From the NCBI GenBank assembly GCA_016858145.1, contig JAEHOE010000047.1, positions 372,001 through 436,000 of the forward strand: a DNA stretch of 64,000 nucleotides, read 5' to 3'. Position 1 is the stretch's first letter. The number at the start of each line of letters is the position of its first letter. This document shows positions 1 to 11,965 of this stretch, in pieces. The stretch is from Edaphochlamys debaryana (taxonomy: Eukaryota > Chlorophyta > Chlorophyceae > Chlamydomonadales). Both the position numbers and the translations under genes were made by a program. The notes beneath the pieces are model-generated. The model did not search any database. It worked only from the letters and a program-made list of their open reading frames with translations, and had not been told where the DNA came from.

Positions 1-1997
1 CCCAAAGCCACCTGGCGGCGGCCCTGTGGGCCTACAGCGAGAAGGCCGCCGGCCTGTCAGACCTGGCGGCGCAGCAGCAGGGCCTGGCGGCGCCGCCGCC
101 GGCGGGCCTGGCGGCGCCGGCGCACCTGGGCGGCGGCGCGGCGGCGGGCTTCCTGGCGACGCAGCAGGCGCAGGAGGCGGGCGAGGAGGCGAGGGACAAG
201 CAGGTGGGAGGGAGGGTGTTCGGGGCCAGGTGGGGCGTGTACTTGTGGATGACGGGCTGGCTTGGGTGTGGCCTGTGTGGTGACACGAATGCCTCATGCG
301 TCTTTTGATCCGTCCCCCACATTGTGCCCCGATCTCTCCCCCTCTCTTCACCCTCTCCACCAGGGCCCCCCCGCCGCCGTGTCCCTGCCCCACGGGGACG
401 ACCCGTTCGGCTCCCCCCAGGCCACGCCCAACCGCAAGCGCTCGATCATGTCTCCCGTACAGGTACGGCAGCTTGGGAGTCGAAGGGGGGTGGGCAGATG
501 GTGGAGAATGGGCTGAAGCCAGAGGCCTTTACGGCGGGGCACAGGGGGATGTAGATAGTGCGTATGGGAGTTGGGGAGACTAGGTGGACGGGAGGCAGCC
601 GCTGTGGGTTGGGATTAAGGCAACGTGCGCCGGGTGGGTGGGATGCGGAGGCAAGGTGACGGCAGGCCGCGCATGAGGTGATAGCTTGACTAATGACGTT
701 GTGGCAGCGCTGAAGTCTGCGCACCTTGCCCCGGCCGTTCCAGGCTTTCCCCACCGGCCAAGCCAACCCCCCCCTGGAGTTCGGCACGCCGTCCCGCGTC
801 GCCGCCGGCCCCGGCGCGGCGGGCGCCTCCGCCAGCGGCGGCAAGGGCGTCGCCGCCGCCGCTGGCGGCATCGGCGGCGGGACGGACGAGGAGGGCGGCG
901 CCGCCAGCGCCTCACGCCGCCGCCTGGTCGCGGCGCACCCCCGCCGCGACGCCGACGGCGCCGACGAGGCGACGGTGGCGACGGCGGCGGCGGCAGGATT
1001 CCCGGCGACGGCGGTGGAGCACCTGACGGCGGCGGCGGCTGGCGAAGGCGGCGGCGGCTGGGGCAGCGGCATGCCGTCGCCGGCGGTGCCGTCGCCGCCG
1101 CCGGCGCTGCGGCAGGTGGCGGAGGAGCACGGCCTCGTCCTCCCCGGCCCCGACGCCGCCGCCGCTGGCGGCGGCGGCGTCAGCAACGGCACCCCTGGCG
1201 GCGGCGGCGGCGGCGGCGGCCCTGACGGCGCCGCCAGGGCGCGGGCCGGGTCGCCGCTGGGCGCTAAGGCACCGGCGTTCGACGAGCCGATGGCCAGGGG
1301 CCTCCGCGGCAGCAGCGCTTCCGGCGACCTGGCGGCGGCGCCGCCGCCGACCAAGCGCCCGCACAAGGCGGCGGGCTCCCCCTCTCCGACGGCGCCCCAG
1401 CAGCAGCCGCAGCAGCCGGCGGAGAGCGGCCCCGCCGCCGGCGTGCTGCGCGCGCTGAGCCCCGTGCACAGCGTGCCGGATGAGCCGCCGCAGGAGGAGC
1501 GGTCACCGGCGTCGCCGTCGGCGGCTGCCGCCGCCGCCAAGGCACCGCCGCCATCGCCGGCGGCGGCCTCCGGCGAGGGACCCGCGGCGGGCCTCGGCGC
1601 GCCATCCGGCGCCGAGCCTGCGACCCCAGCGGCGCCGACCGTCGGTCTGGCCGCCGACGCTGGCGGCGCCGCCAAGGCGGCAGCGGCGGCCGCGCCGCCG
1701 CCGCCGGCGGTGAAGGCCGCGCCGGCCAAGGGCGTGGCGGAGGCGGCGGCCAGCGGCGGCGGCACCGGCAAGGGCGGCGGCAGCCGGCGCGGAAAGGGCG
1801 GCAGCGGCGGAGGCAGCGGCAGCGCCGGGAGCAGCGGCGGCGGGGCTCTCGCCAGCGAGGGTGGTGGTGCCTCCGCGATCGCTGCTCCCGCCGGCGGAGG
1901 TGATGACGGCGGTGAGAAGGCCAAGGCCGCCGCCGCCGCCGCCGGCGGACGCGGCGGTGGTGGCAGCAAGAAGGGCCGTTACAAGAAACGGCACTGA
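1..1997 (+). CDS. 3' part of an unrecognised low-complexity protein (5' end outside window)
   Basis: Three terminal exons are visible: up to 203, 364-462 and 744-1997, all joined in phase 0 with GT-AG borders (CAG|GTGGGA, CAG|GTACGG, acceptors CACCAG and TTCCAG). The frame enters from outside the window reading SHLAAALWAYSEKAAG and closes at a TGA after SKKGRYKKRH. The last 400 residues are almost entirely Ala, Gly, Pro and Ser with scattered Lys/Arg patches, and the middle exon holds the basic stretch TPNRKRSIMSPV. I recognise no domain. The Lys/Arg patches and basic C-terminus would suit a nuclear protein, but that is inference. A 507-codon open frame on the opposite strand (1969-446) is a GC-composition shadow. 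The exon structure is convincing; the function is unknown. Confidence 0.7.
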
Positions 1998-2773
1998 CCG
2001 TCTCCGAGCAGCGCTTCAGTAACAGCAGGCCGCTCCTGAACGGGCCGTGCCCCGTGTCCTGTGCTTGCCACCGGTGGGGACGAGCTAGCATCTGTGGGGA
2101 CCTGTGGAGACAGCTAGCATCTGCAGGTCGGTTGGTTTGGCTGCGGAGCATGCATGCGTGGCCGCACGAGCGCACGCTTACGAGAGCCCGTCTGGAGCGC
2201 GAGGGGGCTGCACCTTGCGCCAGCGGTGCGTACGGAGCAGATGGGGCAGGACAGGCAGGTAGAGAAGGCAGAGCTCCCGCGATGCCCCTAGCTGGTGGGG
2301 TCGCGTGTGAGCGCTCCGACTGTCCGATATTGGCTGTTGTGGGGGCCTTGTTGCAGAGATTCGAAGTCGAGGCCCAAGGCTGACGATGGGGACAAGCCTG
2401 GTAGCACAGTTGTCAGCCGACAGGGGTAGTCACATTCCCGGGGGTAGTGACTAGTCGGATTCCCGGGCCGGTTGTAGGCGGCTTGAAGTTGTTGTCGTGT
2501 GCTTTCCGGGCTAGTTGTGCCAGTCGACGCCGACCGGCGATCGGGGCGTCGGGTGCTGAGGCATGAGAGATGGGCGCAGCGCTGCAGCCCGGCCCCGGTT
2601 GTTGAGGGGAGAAAGGGGGACAGGGAAGCCTGGCCATGCCTCGGACAGGGGGGGGCAGGAAGTGTAAAAAAATACACCACGCTTTAACTTTGGAGAGTTC
2701 GACAAGAGGAGCCCAAATCCGCTTTCAGAATGAAAATCGAGGTTCTAGGAAAAACGTTATGAGCCCTCAAAGT

Positions 2774-2815
2774 GGGGGGGGGGGGGGGGGGCGGAGGGGG
2801 GTCCCGAACTTTTGT
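2774..2815 (+). repeat. G-run followed by CGAACTTTTGT, copy 1
   Basis: About 18 consecutive G, then CGGAGGGGGG and TCCCGAACTTTTGT. A second CGAACTTTTGT follows within 25 bp. The arrangement matches the copy near 3278-3314 in the same orientation, about 500 bp away. Confidence 0.6.
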
Positions 2816-3277
2816 ACAGCTCCCGGCCGAACTTTTGTCACAGCGGTCTGACGCAGCCCAAGGGCCCTTTCCTTGCGTAAACGCGTGGTATCAAGGAGAG
2901 GCTGAACCGTGGGTGTGCCTGAGGACCACAGACCATAGGGATGGTGGTCGAAGGGTGGCTGCGGGTGCCACATGTCGGCATGTCCGCGCGTGGGACACGT
3001 CACGACCGGCACTGCCACCGCTGCTAGACGTCCGGATGTACTATTATGGCCGTAGCTCATCATATAGGAGGCATAGGGCATGAATAGCGCGGATGCAAGG
3101 TACCGGAGAGTGGTCCATGGACGCGGGGATGATCAATGGACAGGACCCAAGCCTCATCGACGCTTCCGGTTCACGCGCAAGGCAGTAGCGCACACGAAGC
3201 GCAGCCGATGGGCACAAAAGTCGAGGGAAACGGGTTACATTATGGCCATGTACGGCAGTGTGTGCAGTGTACGGCAA

Positions 3278-3314
3278 GGGGGGGGGGGGGGGCGGGGGGG
3301 TCCGAACTTTTGTG
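3278..3314 (+). repeat. G-run followed by CGAACTTTTGT, copy 2
   Basis: A G-run of about 15 bases, then CGGGGGGGTCCGAACTTTTGT. Same order and orientation as copy 1. The pair may bracket a roughly 500-bp element, but no coding capacity or target-site duplication was found. Confidence 0.55.
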
Positions 3315-4473
3315 GGGTGGTGTATGGAACTAATTTACCCCCCCCTGCCTCGGAGGCTGGGCCGGTGGCTGAGCTGCCTCTGAATCAGTGAGCTCCTGTG
3401 GGCTGTGTCCTGTCCAGCGCCGTGCTTCCGAACGTGGATCTACCGTCATCAGGCTGTCGGGGTAAGTCATGCCAAGCAGCGCGCACAGCCACAACGGCTT
3501 GGGCGCCACCCCCCGCAGCTTGACTTTGGGCAGGCCTGGGCACGTGGGCAGGCCGTGGCAGGCCGGTCCTGTTCACCCAAGCCTCGCTAAACGCTTGATG
3601 CATGGCTTGCTGTGCGGTTGGGGTCCTCGCAGCGCCGACATGCACGTACGGCAGCAGCGGAGGAAGTAGGGGCGCCCAGGCTGAGCTGCCGGGCTACCGG
3701 TCGTGCCTGAGCCAGGGAAACCCCTCGGGGAAACCCCCAGATGCCCAGAAGCCTGCGAGGGCCGGGCCTTGGCCCACGCGGAGTTGTTGCGCACAAGGAT
3801 GGCACATGGACAGCTAGCCATGGTCGTTGCTGGGCTGGGCTGTGCGGCGACTTGGCACGGGCGGGCATCGTGTGGCGACTCCTGGCCTTCTGGCGAAATG
3901 CTCCGCGACCCGCTGGCTTTGTTGCCGAGCCATAGCGGCTAACGCCATGATATGAGCACTAATGGCCGAGTGCAGAGTGCGAGGCTGCACGAGGGGTCCG
4001 GCTGGAGCCAGGCGACGTCGCGGAGACCCACAGTGCGTGGCTGGCGCGAGGGGCGCGTGGCCGTCTGCCTTCCGAGTGCGCGGGACGCGACGCAATTCCC
4101 GCACCTTTGCCCCGTTACCGCTTCATCTAAGCGCTACAGACCGACTGCACGGGATTACGCGGCGCGTAAGGGCCGTCGTCGGGGTTGTCAGCTCGGGATG
4201 TCACTTGGGTCCGCGGCGGGCTCGCCGCACCAAGCCCCGACGCCTGCTTTGGCAGCGACCATTTGGCTTCTGCTACAGAACCCACAACTCGGTGGCCAGC
4301 GGGGCTGCCACGTTGCGCGCGCAGAATTTGGGGCTGAATCCGCATGGGCCCCGCGATTCAAACTTCAAGCCCGCAGCGAACAAAAGCCCGGCGTTTCCCT
4401 GAGCTCTGTCCTGAACACTTAGCCGCGCCACTCAACACCTCACACTACACACTCGCAACCCGCAGCAGCAAAG

Positions 4474-6701
4474 ATGTCGGACTCAGCTCTCAAGGAGACT
4501 CAGGCTATGATGATGTCCCCACCGCGCGCGGCGCGCAGCTCCAAGGCCACCACGCCGGCCAGCAAGCGCAAGGCCCAGCCGGAAGAGGGCACTCCCTCCA
4601 AGGCCTCTAAGCCCAGCGCCACGAGCCTGAAGCACCTTTTCACCAGCCCGCGGAAGTCGCTGCGCGAGCCGGAGCCGCTTCTCGACGAGAACCCGGACCG
4701 CTTCTGCATGTTTCCCATTAAGTACCCGAAGATTTGGGAGATGTACAAGAAGGCGGAGGCCAGCTTCTGGACGGGTAAGGCGGGAGGCGCTAGCTTTCCT
4801 CGGAACGGGTTTAAAGCGCCAATGTGGGCTCTCCCGCTCACGCGTCTGGCAATGCCCGCTCGCAGCTGAGGAGGTCGACCTGGGCGACGACATGAAGCAC
4901 TGGGAGAAGCTCAGCGACGGCGAGCGCCACTTCATCTCTCACATCCTGGCCTTCTTCGCGGCCAGCGACGGCATCGTCAACGAGAACCTGGGCGTGCGCT
5001 TCATGAAGGAGGTGCAGCTGCCCGAGGTGAGGCATCTTCTGGGCATTCCGAGCCTGGACATGTCGGCACGCGCCCTGCCCGTCGCTGGCGGCTCCCGCCC
5101 TCCCCACCTTCCCCTCAGTCACGCATCGCCAGCAGCTTCCCCCGCGCGCTTCACCTATCTCTATCGCTGTCTCTCACGCTGTCCCCCTTGTCGCTTGTCG
5201 CAGGCCCGCGCCTTCTACGGCTTCCAGGTGGCCATCGAGAACATCCACTCGGGTGAGCCACCGCTCTGGTCGCGCCTCCGCCGGCTCCCGCCCGCGCGTC
5301 TCCTGCTACCTTCTGCACCCGTCCCCAGCCCACCCATCCCCATGCCAGCTCCTGCACCACACCCTCTCCCACCTCGCCCTCTAACCCTCTCCTCCCCCCA
5401 CCTTCCCCCTTCCTGCCCCCCCTGCAGAGATGTACTCCCTCCTGCTCGAGAGCTACATCAAGGACCCGGCCGAGAAGCACAAGCTCTTCCACTCCATCTC
5501 CACCGTGCCCTGCATCAAGCGCAAGGCCGACTGGGCGCTCAAGTGGATCGGCAGGTGCGCCCTGCGCCAGCTCCCTCCAACTTCCTGGCCCCCTGCGCCC
5601 TGCCCTCCCCTCTCTCCTCCCCTCCCCTGCGCCCTCTACGCCTCACCACACCGCTCCTTCCCCACGCCCCGCCCCTTACACCCTCCCGTCCCCCTCCCTC
5701 TCCCCCTCCCCAAACCCTCCGCAGCGACCGCTCCTTCTCTGAGCGCCTGGTGGCGTTCTCTGCGGTGGAGGGCATTTTCTTCTCGGGCTCGTTCTGCTCC
5801 ATCTTCTGGCTCAAGAAGCGCGGCCTCATGCCCGGCCTCACCTTCTCCAACGAGCTCATCTCGCGCGACGAGGGGCTGCACACCGACTTCGCCTGCCTGC
5901 TCTACGGGTGAGCGTGTGGGAGGGGGCGTAGGGGTGTGCGTGTGCCTGATATGGGGTCGAGGGTCGGTCGGGGCTGTTGGCCGGGTCGGTGGGGCGTGCT
6001 CAACTGCTTGGCGCCATGCTGTAACCTGTCCCGGCCCTATCACAACCGCAGCATGCTCAACGACAAGTGCGGCCCCGAGACCGTCAACTCCATCATCACC
6101 GAGGCCGTGGCCATCGAGCAGGTGCGAGAAGCTGCCGTTGTGCCGTGCTGGTCAGAACCCGCCCACTCCTCTCCACCGCCGTTGAGCGGTACCCTGCCCA
6201 CCACGTCCCACCGTCACCACACCCACCACCGCCTCACGTCCCACACTGCCCACGTTGCATTGCAGGAGTTCTGCACGGACGCGCTGCCGGTGGACCTGAT
6301 CGGCATGAACGCGCGGCTGATGCGGACGTACATTGAGTTTGTGGCGGACCGCCTGCTGGTGGCGCTGGGCTGCCCCAAGCACTACAACGTGACCAACCCC
6401 TTTGACTTCATGGACATGATCTCGCTGCAGTGAGTTCACTGTCAACAGGGGGCGCGGGAAGAGGATGTGGTTTTCCTGCAGCGAGCGCTCGTACCGGTGG
6501 AAGCCAGTGGGATGGACCTGGGTGTCCCTATCGCCGTGTGCTGTGTCTTGTCTTCTTACTGACTTCCTCTCCACCCTCTTGTCCACCACCAGGGGCAAGA
6601 CCAACTTCTTCGAGAAGCGCGTGGGCGACTACCAGAAGAGCGGCGTCATGGCGGGGCTGTCGGGCAAGGTGCAGAGCTTCTCGGTCGACGAGGACTTCTG
6701 A
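4474..6701 (+). CDS. RNR2: Ribonucleoside-diphosphate reductase small subunit (R2)
   Basis: Reduces ribonucleotides to deoxyribonucleotides together with the R1 subunit. R2 houses the di-iron centre and tyrosyl radical. Eight exons: 4474-4774, 4866-5026, 5204-5252, 5428-5554, 5725-5907, 6052-6121, 6266-6429, 6593-6701, giving 387 residues, the normal size. All iron ligands are visible: Asp in EEVDLGDD, Glu and His in IENIHSEMY (which also holds the radical Tyr), Glu in AVEGIFFSG, and Glu and His in RDEGLHTDF. The C-terminus SFSVDEDF is the acidic/aromatic tail that docks on R1. The start gives [10 protein letters not shown] followed by a basic, Ser/Pro-rich N-terminal tail of about 65 residues with three S/T-P-x-K/R sites (SPPR, TPSK, SPRK), suggesting cell-cycle phosphorylation. 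A TGTAA, the algal poly(A) motif, occurs at 7514-7518, far from the stop. Identification is certain; exon borders are very likely. Confidence 0.97.
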
Positions 6702-8157
6702 GCGCCTCGCCCTGCCTGCCCCTCGATGCGACCACCCACCTGCGGACGCCTGCGGCGTCCGCAACAGCAACACGGCTGCAAGTTGCTGTTTGGCAGTGTT
6801 GCGGGTGACGCTCGGCGGGCGGTTGGATGAGGAGTACGATGGAGGTTGGGTGAAGAGTTGTGTATGTGAAAAGGACTATGACTGACTGCAGGGACGCCGG
6901 GGGCTGCCGGGGTTTTGGGGTGACGGCGCGCAGGCGCTGGCCGCTTGCCCGCGCCCCTGCGTGTCGGATCGAGCTTTTGCGCTCCACCATGATTTAGTTT
7001 CGCTGGGGTGCTATCGATTACTAGCAGCTACCTTGACTTTTGACTTTCTTAGCTTCACGTCTGCCCTCAAACACTGGCGGATCATCATCGACATGACAAC
7101 GCATGACACTCCTGATCGCTTTGCGTTGTAGCCTCCGAGCGGTGTGTATCAGGAGGAGCGGCGGGTGTGTACATATTGATTTGACGTTTCAAGGGGTGTC
7201 GTATTGCACCCTGCGCGTTGCACTGTCTGGCGTGCCGTGGCTTTCTGCTGTCTGCTGTGGGCTTAAGTGCACGTATCTCTTATCTCCGTTTCTCAGGGCC
7301 CCAAAGGGCTCGCGCTTCCAAGCTGTTGCGCCGCAAGCCGGGGCGGAGGGTGCTTCCCCTCAAGACCATAACATTCATCGATGCATGTCAGGCAAGGGCT
7401 GATGCGGAATCAAGGCGATTCTGGCTGTGTGGGCGGAGGCGTGTTGCGTGGGGTTGCCAAGTCTGGCCCGGCTCCACATGCGTTGCCTGTGGGGCCCATA
7501 GGCCTGCCACACTTGTAACTGCCCTGTGCAGAGAGCTTTCATCGCGTCCCTAGGTCGTCGCGCACTGTCCTCCCACATGAGTACCGATACTCTCTCAACC
7601 TACAGCCTCTGGACAGCCATCACACGTTTCCCGCTACCTCCACCCCATGCCCACGTCCCGTACACCATGCCTGAGGCAGGTGCGAGGTCCCAGGGAGGTG
7701 AGGGTATTATAGGACCATGTTGGAATGTAGTTCAGACCGCAGTTCAGACCGCGACGCTACCTTCTGCCACGTTCGGCATCCGCGTGCCAGGTGGGGGGCC
7801 GACGGGACGTGGGGGTGAGGGGTGACAGGCGGGGGTCAGCGACACGGTCACATGTGCAGGAAGCGGCCTCGCCTGCAGGTAGCCGGCCTGTTCGCGATCA
7901 GTTGTACCGGGTTGGTCAATTCTTGGGTGGAGACCAGGCGGGCTGGCGAGGCGGGACCTGGACCCGAGCGCCCAGCGGAGTACGGGGAGGCCCGAGGGGA
8001 GTTCGGCACGCCACGGCACGCCACACACGCGACCTTCCTCGAGCATGCAATGTTATGCTGCATAGCACTGCACTGCACTGACCTGACCTTTGACCGCCTT
8101 TGCAAGTCGCAATGACGGTGTAACAGCTCGCAAAATAACTACACCATTACCAACATC
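6702..8157. other. Intergenic: RNR2 3' flank and upstream region of the F-box/LRR gene
   Basis: No gene recognised. It includes a 12-bp tandem duplication (GTTCAGACCGCA) around 7730-7753. No rRNA- or tRNA-like sequence was seen. Confidence 0.6.
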
Positions 8158-10824
8158 ATGGCAGACAACAGAGGCGCGGCGACGCTGGAAACGGTGCTGC
8201 ATCAGCTGGGAGTAGACGCCGCCGACAGGATTGTCGATGCAATTCTTCCAGTAAGAGCCTTGCCGCTGGTCCTGTCGCCTGGTGTCATTATAGCTCTAGC
8301 CTCAACTTGACATGCATTTGGCCTTACCGGCCCAGTCAGGAACTCACGACCCGTTCTTGCCCTACTCCCTCCACGGCCCCCGCTCGCCCTCAGCGCCCGG
8401 GAGTGCCTCTGTCCCGGTCCTGCTTCGGCAGCGCGAGGCTGGCATGCCGCGCTCTCAGGTCGTTCCTGGATGGCGGAGTGCGGCATCTCAGGCTCGAGGT
8501 GCACTTCCGAGCCACGCCCAGCCAGGTGGGTCCTGCGCGGTGGCCTCCCCTTCGTCCCGTTGCCCCTCAGACCCCCCCTCCCCCCCTTGCCCACACACGG
8601 GGTACTCCCGGCAGCGCCCAGCCCAGTTACTCCACAACTCCATGCCTGGCTACCCGCCGCAGGTCCCGCGCCTGGATCGCCTAGTCCCGTCGCCCCTCAC
8701 CACCACCCTTACGCCTGCCCATACGTAGCTCACCGCCTGCCCCATGCCTAGAAGAAACACGAGCAGCGCCCACCTGGCTCCTCGCCGCAGGTCCCGCGCC
8801 TGGAGCGCTGGCCCCTCGCCAACAGCCTGGAGATCATGCTCAACCCCGTGGGGAGCGATGTCGAGGACGGCACCCACGACCTGCGCGAGCAGCTCAGCAC
8901 GCTGCTGCTGCTCCCGCTCATGGTCCAATCGCCCGAGTCCAGGAAGCGCATCATGTCGCTGGCGGTTCGGTGGGGGTTCGAAGGCGACGCGGAGTGGGGG
9001 CTGCAGGAGTCTGTGTCGCCGCTAGCAATCGAGCAGCTCGCGAAGTTCGGGCTCCCCGCGGTCAAGGAGCTCAACCTGGACATCCCCATCGACACCGTGC
9101 TGTCGTACAACTGGCAGCACATGTACGGCAGCCTCGCGAGCAACTGCCCGCAGCTGGAGAGCCTGCGCCTGACCAGCTGCGAGGCGCTCGAGGGCATCGG
9201 CGCCCTGGCGGGGCGCCTGAAGCAACTGCGCATCGCACCCGTCTTCCTCTCCAGCAGCATCGACGCACCGCCCGAGCTCGTCGGCACGCTAAGCCAGCTG
9301 ACGGCCCTGACGGAGCTGACCATCCAAGACGGCTTCTTCGACTCAGCCGAGCAGCTTCGCGACATCATAAACATCATGCCCGCTGGCAAGCCCGAGTTCA
9401 CCCTTGAGCTGGACGTCTCGCCCTCGGACGAAACGCCCGGCGGCCGCTGGGGCGCGGTCTTCCGCAACGGCCTCCTCCAGGACCTGAGATACAACGGCCA
9501 ACTGAACCAGCTGACGTTCTTGTGCACGAGCGTCCTGCAGCCCTCCTTCGTTCTGGGACCCAGGGTGGCGCATCTCAATCTCGTCGTGATCTGGGTCCAG
9601 GAAGATCCGATCCCGGCGGATGAGCTGGCGGCCCTGCAGGGCCTGCTGGCCCGATGCGACCGAGTGGATCTGGGTTCGCTGGGGCTGCCGGACGCTCCGT
9701 CCCTGCCCTCCGCCGCCCAAGCGCTGGCGCTGTTTGGAGCGCCCAAGAAGGTGATGTGGGACCTAGGGTTCGGCGGCCTGACGGAAGTGCGCTTCCCCGC
9801 GCCGCCTCCGCCGGCCCCTGCGCCGACAGACGGCGCGCAGGCGGCTCCTGCTACTGCTGCCGCCGGAGCCCCCGCTGACGCCGCCGCCGAAGCCGCTGCC
9901 GCCGCTCCTGGAGCCGCTGATGCGGTCGCCGAGGCCCCCGCCGCCGCTGCGGGTGGCGGCGGCGTCAGCGGCCCGCCGCCGCTGCCCGCGCCCGCCGACG
10001 TGCTGCGCAGGGCGGTGGACCTCCTCGCGGCGGCGCACCGCGGTGAGCCCCTCACACCCTGCGCCCCGCACATGGCTTCCCTCATCCTCGCGCGCGGCGC
10101 CGGCGTGGGCTTCCTCGCCCAGGCGCCCGGGGCCGTCCTGCCCTGGTTCAACGAGCTTGCCAGGGCCCACGTGCCCCCCGCTTTCCTGCCTCTCTTCAAC
10201 CCAGTGGCGGCGGCACGCGTGCTTCCAGCGGCCGGGGCGGTCGTGCTGGCGACTACAGAGGTGCCTGGCGCGGTGGCGGCGCTGGCGGCGGCGGCTGCCG
10301 CCGTCGCGGCTGGCCGGCCGCAGGGGGAGCTGGAGCTGATCCCGGTCGGGGAGGGGAGTGGCGGGGCCGACCCCGCGCGGGCCCTGTCGGACGCCCTTTC
10401 AGAGGTGCGAGCAGCTGGGGTTGGCTTGAGGGAAAGGGACCGGTAGCTTAGGCGCTCGCCACCATACGGGTGGCCGGGAGGTCCGGCGGGGAGGTGCGGT
10501 GGGGGTGCCGGTCCGCAGTCGGGGGCATACAGTGCAGGGCGCCCCACGTCACGTACCCGGCAGCACACCTCCCGCCTGCCGCGTTCCGTGCTTTCGGTGC
10601 CTCCGCCCCCACAAGCCATGAGTCCCATGACAACCCCCTGTTGTCGACCGCTCAACTTCGCGACTCCTCGGCTTCGTAACGCCCCGCAGGCCCTGGAGGC
10701 AACCCTGCGGGATGGCGCGGCCCACGGCCCGGCGGCCCTCCTGGAGTGGACTGTGGCGTTCACGTCGTACCTCAAGGCCCTGCCCAGGCCCCAGGGCGCG
10801 GTGAGGGAAGGCGCTGAGGCTTAG
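8158..10824 (+). CDS. F-box-like / leucine-rich-repeat-like protein
   Basis: Four exons, all in phase 0: 8158-8250, 8394-8525, 8791-10404, 10690-10824, giving 657 residues. The N-terminus (MADNRGAATLETVLHQLG) leads into SRSCFGSARLACRALRSFL, which resembles the second helix region of an F-box. The following section has LRR-like spacing of Leu (VKELNLDIPI, QLESLRLTSC, RLKQLRIAP, ALTELTIQD). Residues about 370-450 form an Ala/Pro-rich linker, followed by another predicted folded segment. F-box/LRR proteins usually select substrates for SCF ubiquitin ligases; that role is inferred from family resemblance only. The last exon is chosen because reading through the donor at 10405 adds only 14 residues before a stop, whereas splicing to 10690 continues the frame for 44 residues. 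A decoy copy of the exon-3 acceptor region lies at 8656-8699. Confidence 0.75.
8656..8699 (+). repeat. Exon echo: copy of the exon-3 acceptor and exon start
   Basis: CCGCAGGTCCCGCGCCTGG plus degenerate continuation, matching the true acceptor and exon start at 8785-8820, 129 bp downstream. The copy lies in intron 2 and retains an AG acceptor. Its frame hits TAG shortly after the copied segment, so it is a decoy. Confidence 0.75.
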
Positions 10825-11965
10825 GCCCTTGAGGGCCGCAAGGCCCTGGCGGTGGTGGCGGTGGCGGGTTGGGGGGGGGGGCGGCGGTTGGGGGTCCAAT
10901 CTTCAGGGGATGCCGGACTGGCGGTGGGGTGGACAGGGGCGGCGGTGCATGGCTGCTGTTCGGAGGTGGCCAGCCGCTGAGGCTGCAGGGTGGGAAAGTG
11001 GTAGGAACAAGCGCGTTCGGGAGTCGGTGATTGGGAAAGGGAGCGCTAGACGACATGGTGATTTCCACCGAGCTCGAGCCTGCTCGAGGGGGCAGGGCTG
11101 ACTGATAGGGGGCGCAGGCTTGTATGCCGCAACGGCATGGGCCCTTGACCTGATGCGTGAACTCTGCTGTTACCCGGGATGCGGCCTGACGGCCAGGTAG
11201 GCTCTGGTCATCTGCTGGGTGGGGTGGGCATCGCCGGCCCCTTGCTGGTGACACTTGAACGTGCGTGGAATGTGTACTGATGAGCGCTGGGCGTGAATTG
11301 TGTCCTGAAAAGCATTGTGGGCGTGGGCTTGTGTACATACTCCTGAAAGACGGACTGGCAGGTGATGGGTGGTTGAGCTGCCCTTGCGTAACGATATGGG
11401 ACCCAGGGTGCCCGACCTGCCCGTACCGCGGAGGGGAGGTGACACGGGCGCTGGAGTGCATGGCGCGTGCAGGGGCGTGCAGGGGCTGCAGATAATCTGT
11501 CCAGGGATTCGGTTTGGAGGCTCAGGAAGCGGGGGTCAGTGAGCGGTGCCCCTGAGAAACGGTGACACCCGGAGTTAGCACAGCCAGTGTGGGACCGGAC
11601 ACATGGCCGCGGCGTGTGCGGCGACATCTTTCGAACATGGCCCACCACCCTCCCCACCCTCGTGCACCCTCGCCCCCCCGCCCTCCCCAGTCCCTGTGTA
11701 CTTTGTGAGTAGATGCCTATCGCCCACATGCCAGGGCAGCCAGGGCCCCTCGCGAACCATCTGGGTGGCACGCGCCGTACAATGACGGTTGCAGGTGGCT
11801 GAGAAGCGAGCTGGACACTGCGCCTCGTTGCAGCGATACAACGCGTCCCAAATCTACGGTTGGTGCGCTTGAATCTAGGAGCAGCGACACGAATTGCGCT
11901 CTTCGCGGAGGAGCGCCCGCTGTGGAATCGCTTGAAAGCGCAATCTTTATCTAGGTGCAGTAGCT
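10825..11965. other. Intergenic between the F-box/LRR and TraB genes; nothing recognised
   Basis: G-rich 3' flank, then mixed sequence. No exon-like frame with recognisable similarity, no repeat family and no RNA gene seen. Confidence 0.6.

Larger units (their letters stand above)
1998..4473. other. Intergenic region with G-runs; no gene seen
   Basis: This holds the 3' flank of the first gene and the upstream region of RNR2. I see no exon-like frame with family similarity. It contains two long G-runs, each followed by the same short motif (listed separately), and an A/T-richer stretch at 2660-2770 that is atypical for the window and may be a mobile-element relic. An octamer matching the plant E2F consensus WTTSSCSS (ATTCCCGC) lies at 4095-4102, but it is too short to claim as functional. 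Confidence 0.6.

Noticed and set aside
446..1969. Long open frame on the minus strand antisense to the first gene
   Set aside because: It consists of Pro/Ala/Arg stretches that mirror GC-rich codons of the + strand exon, and has no recognisable motif or splice context.
4095..4102. E2F site upstream of RNR2
   Set aside because: One degenerate octamer match in several hundred bases is not evidence by itself; used only as a supporting remark.
7514..7518. TGTAA motifs at 7514, 18868 and 43115 as poly(A) signals
   Set aside because: They lie 500-800 bp after stops, and the pentamer is expected many times by chance in 64 kb; mentioned only as candidates.
8748..10775. 675-codon open frame antisense to the F-box/LRR gene
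   Set aside because: Composition-driven shadow; the + strand reading has LRR-like spacing and coherent exon joins.
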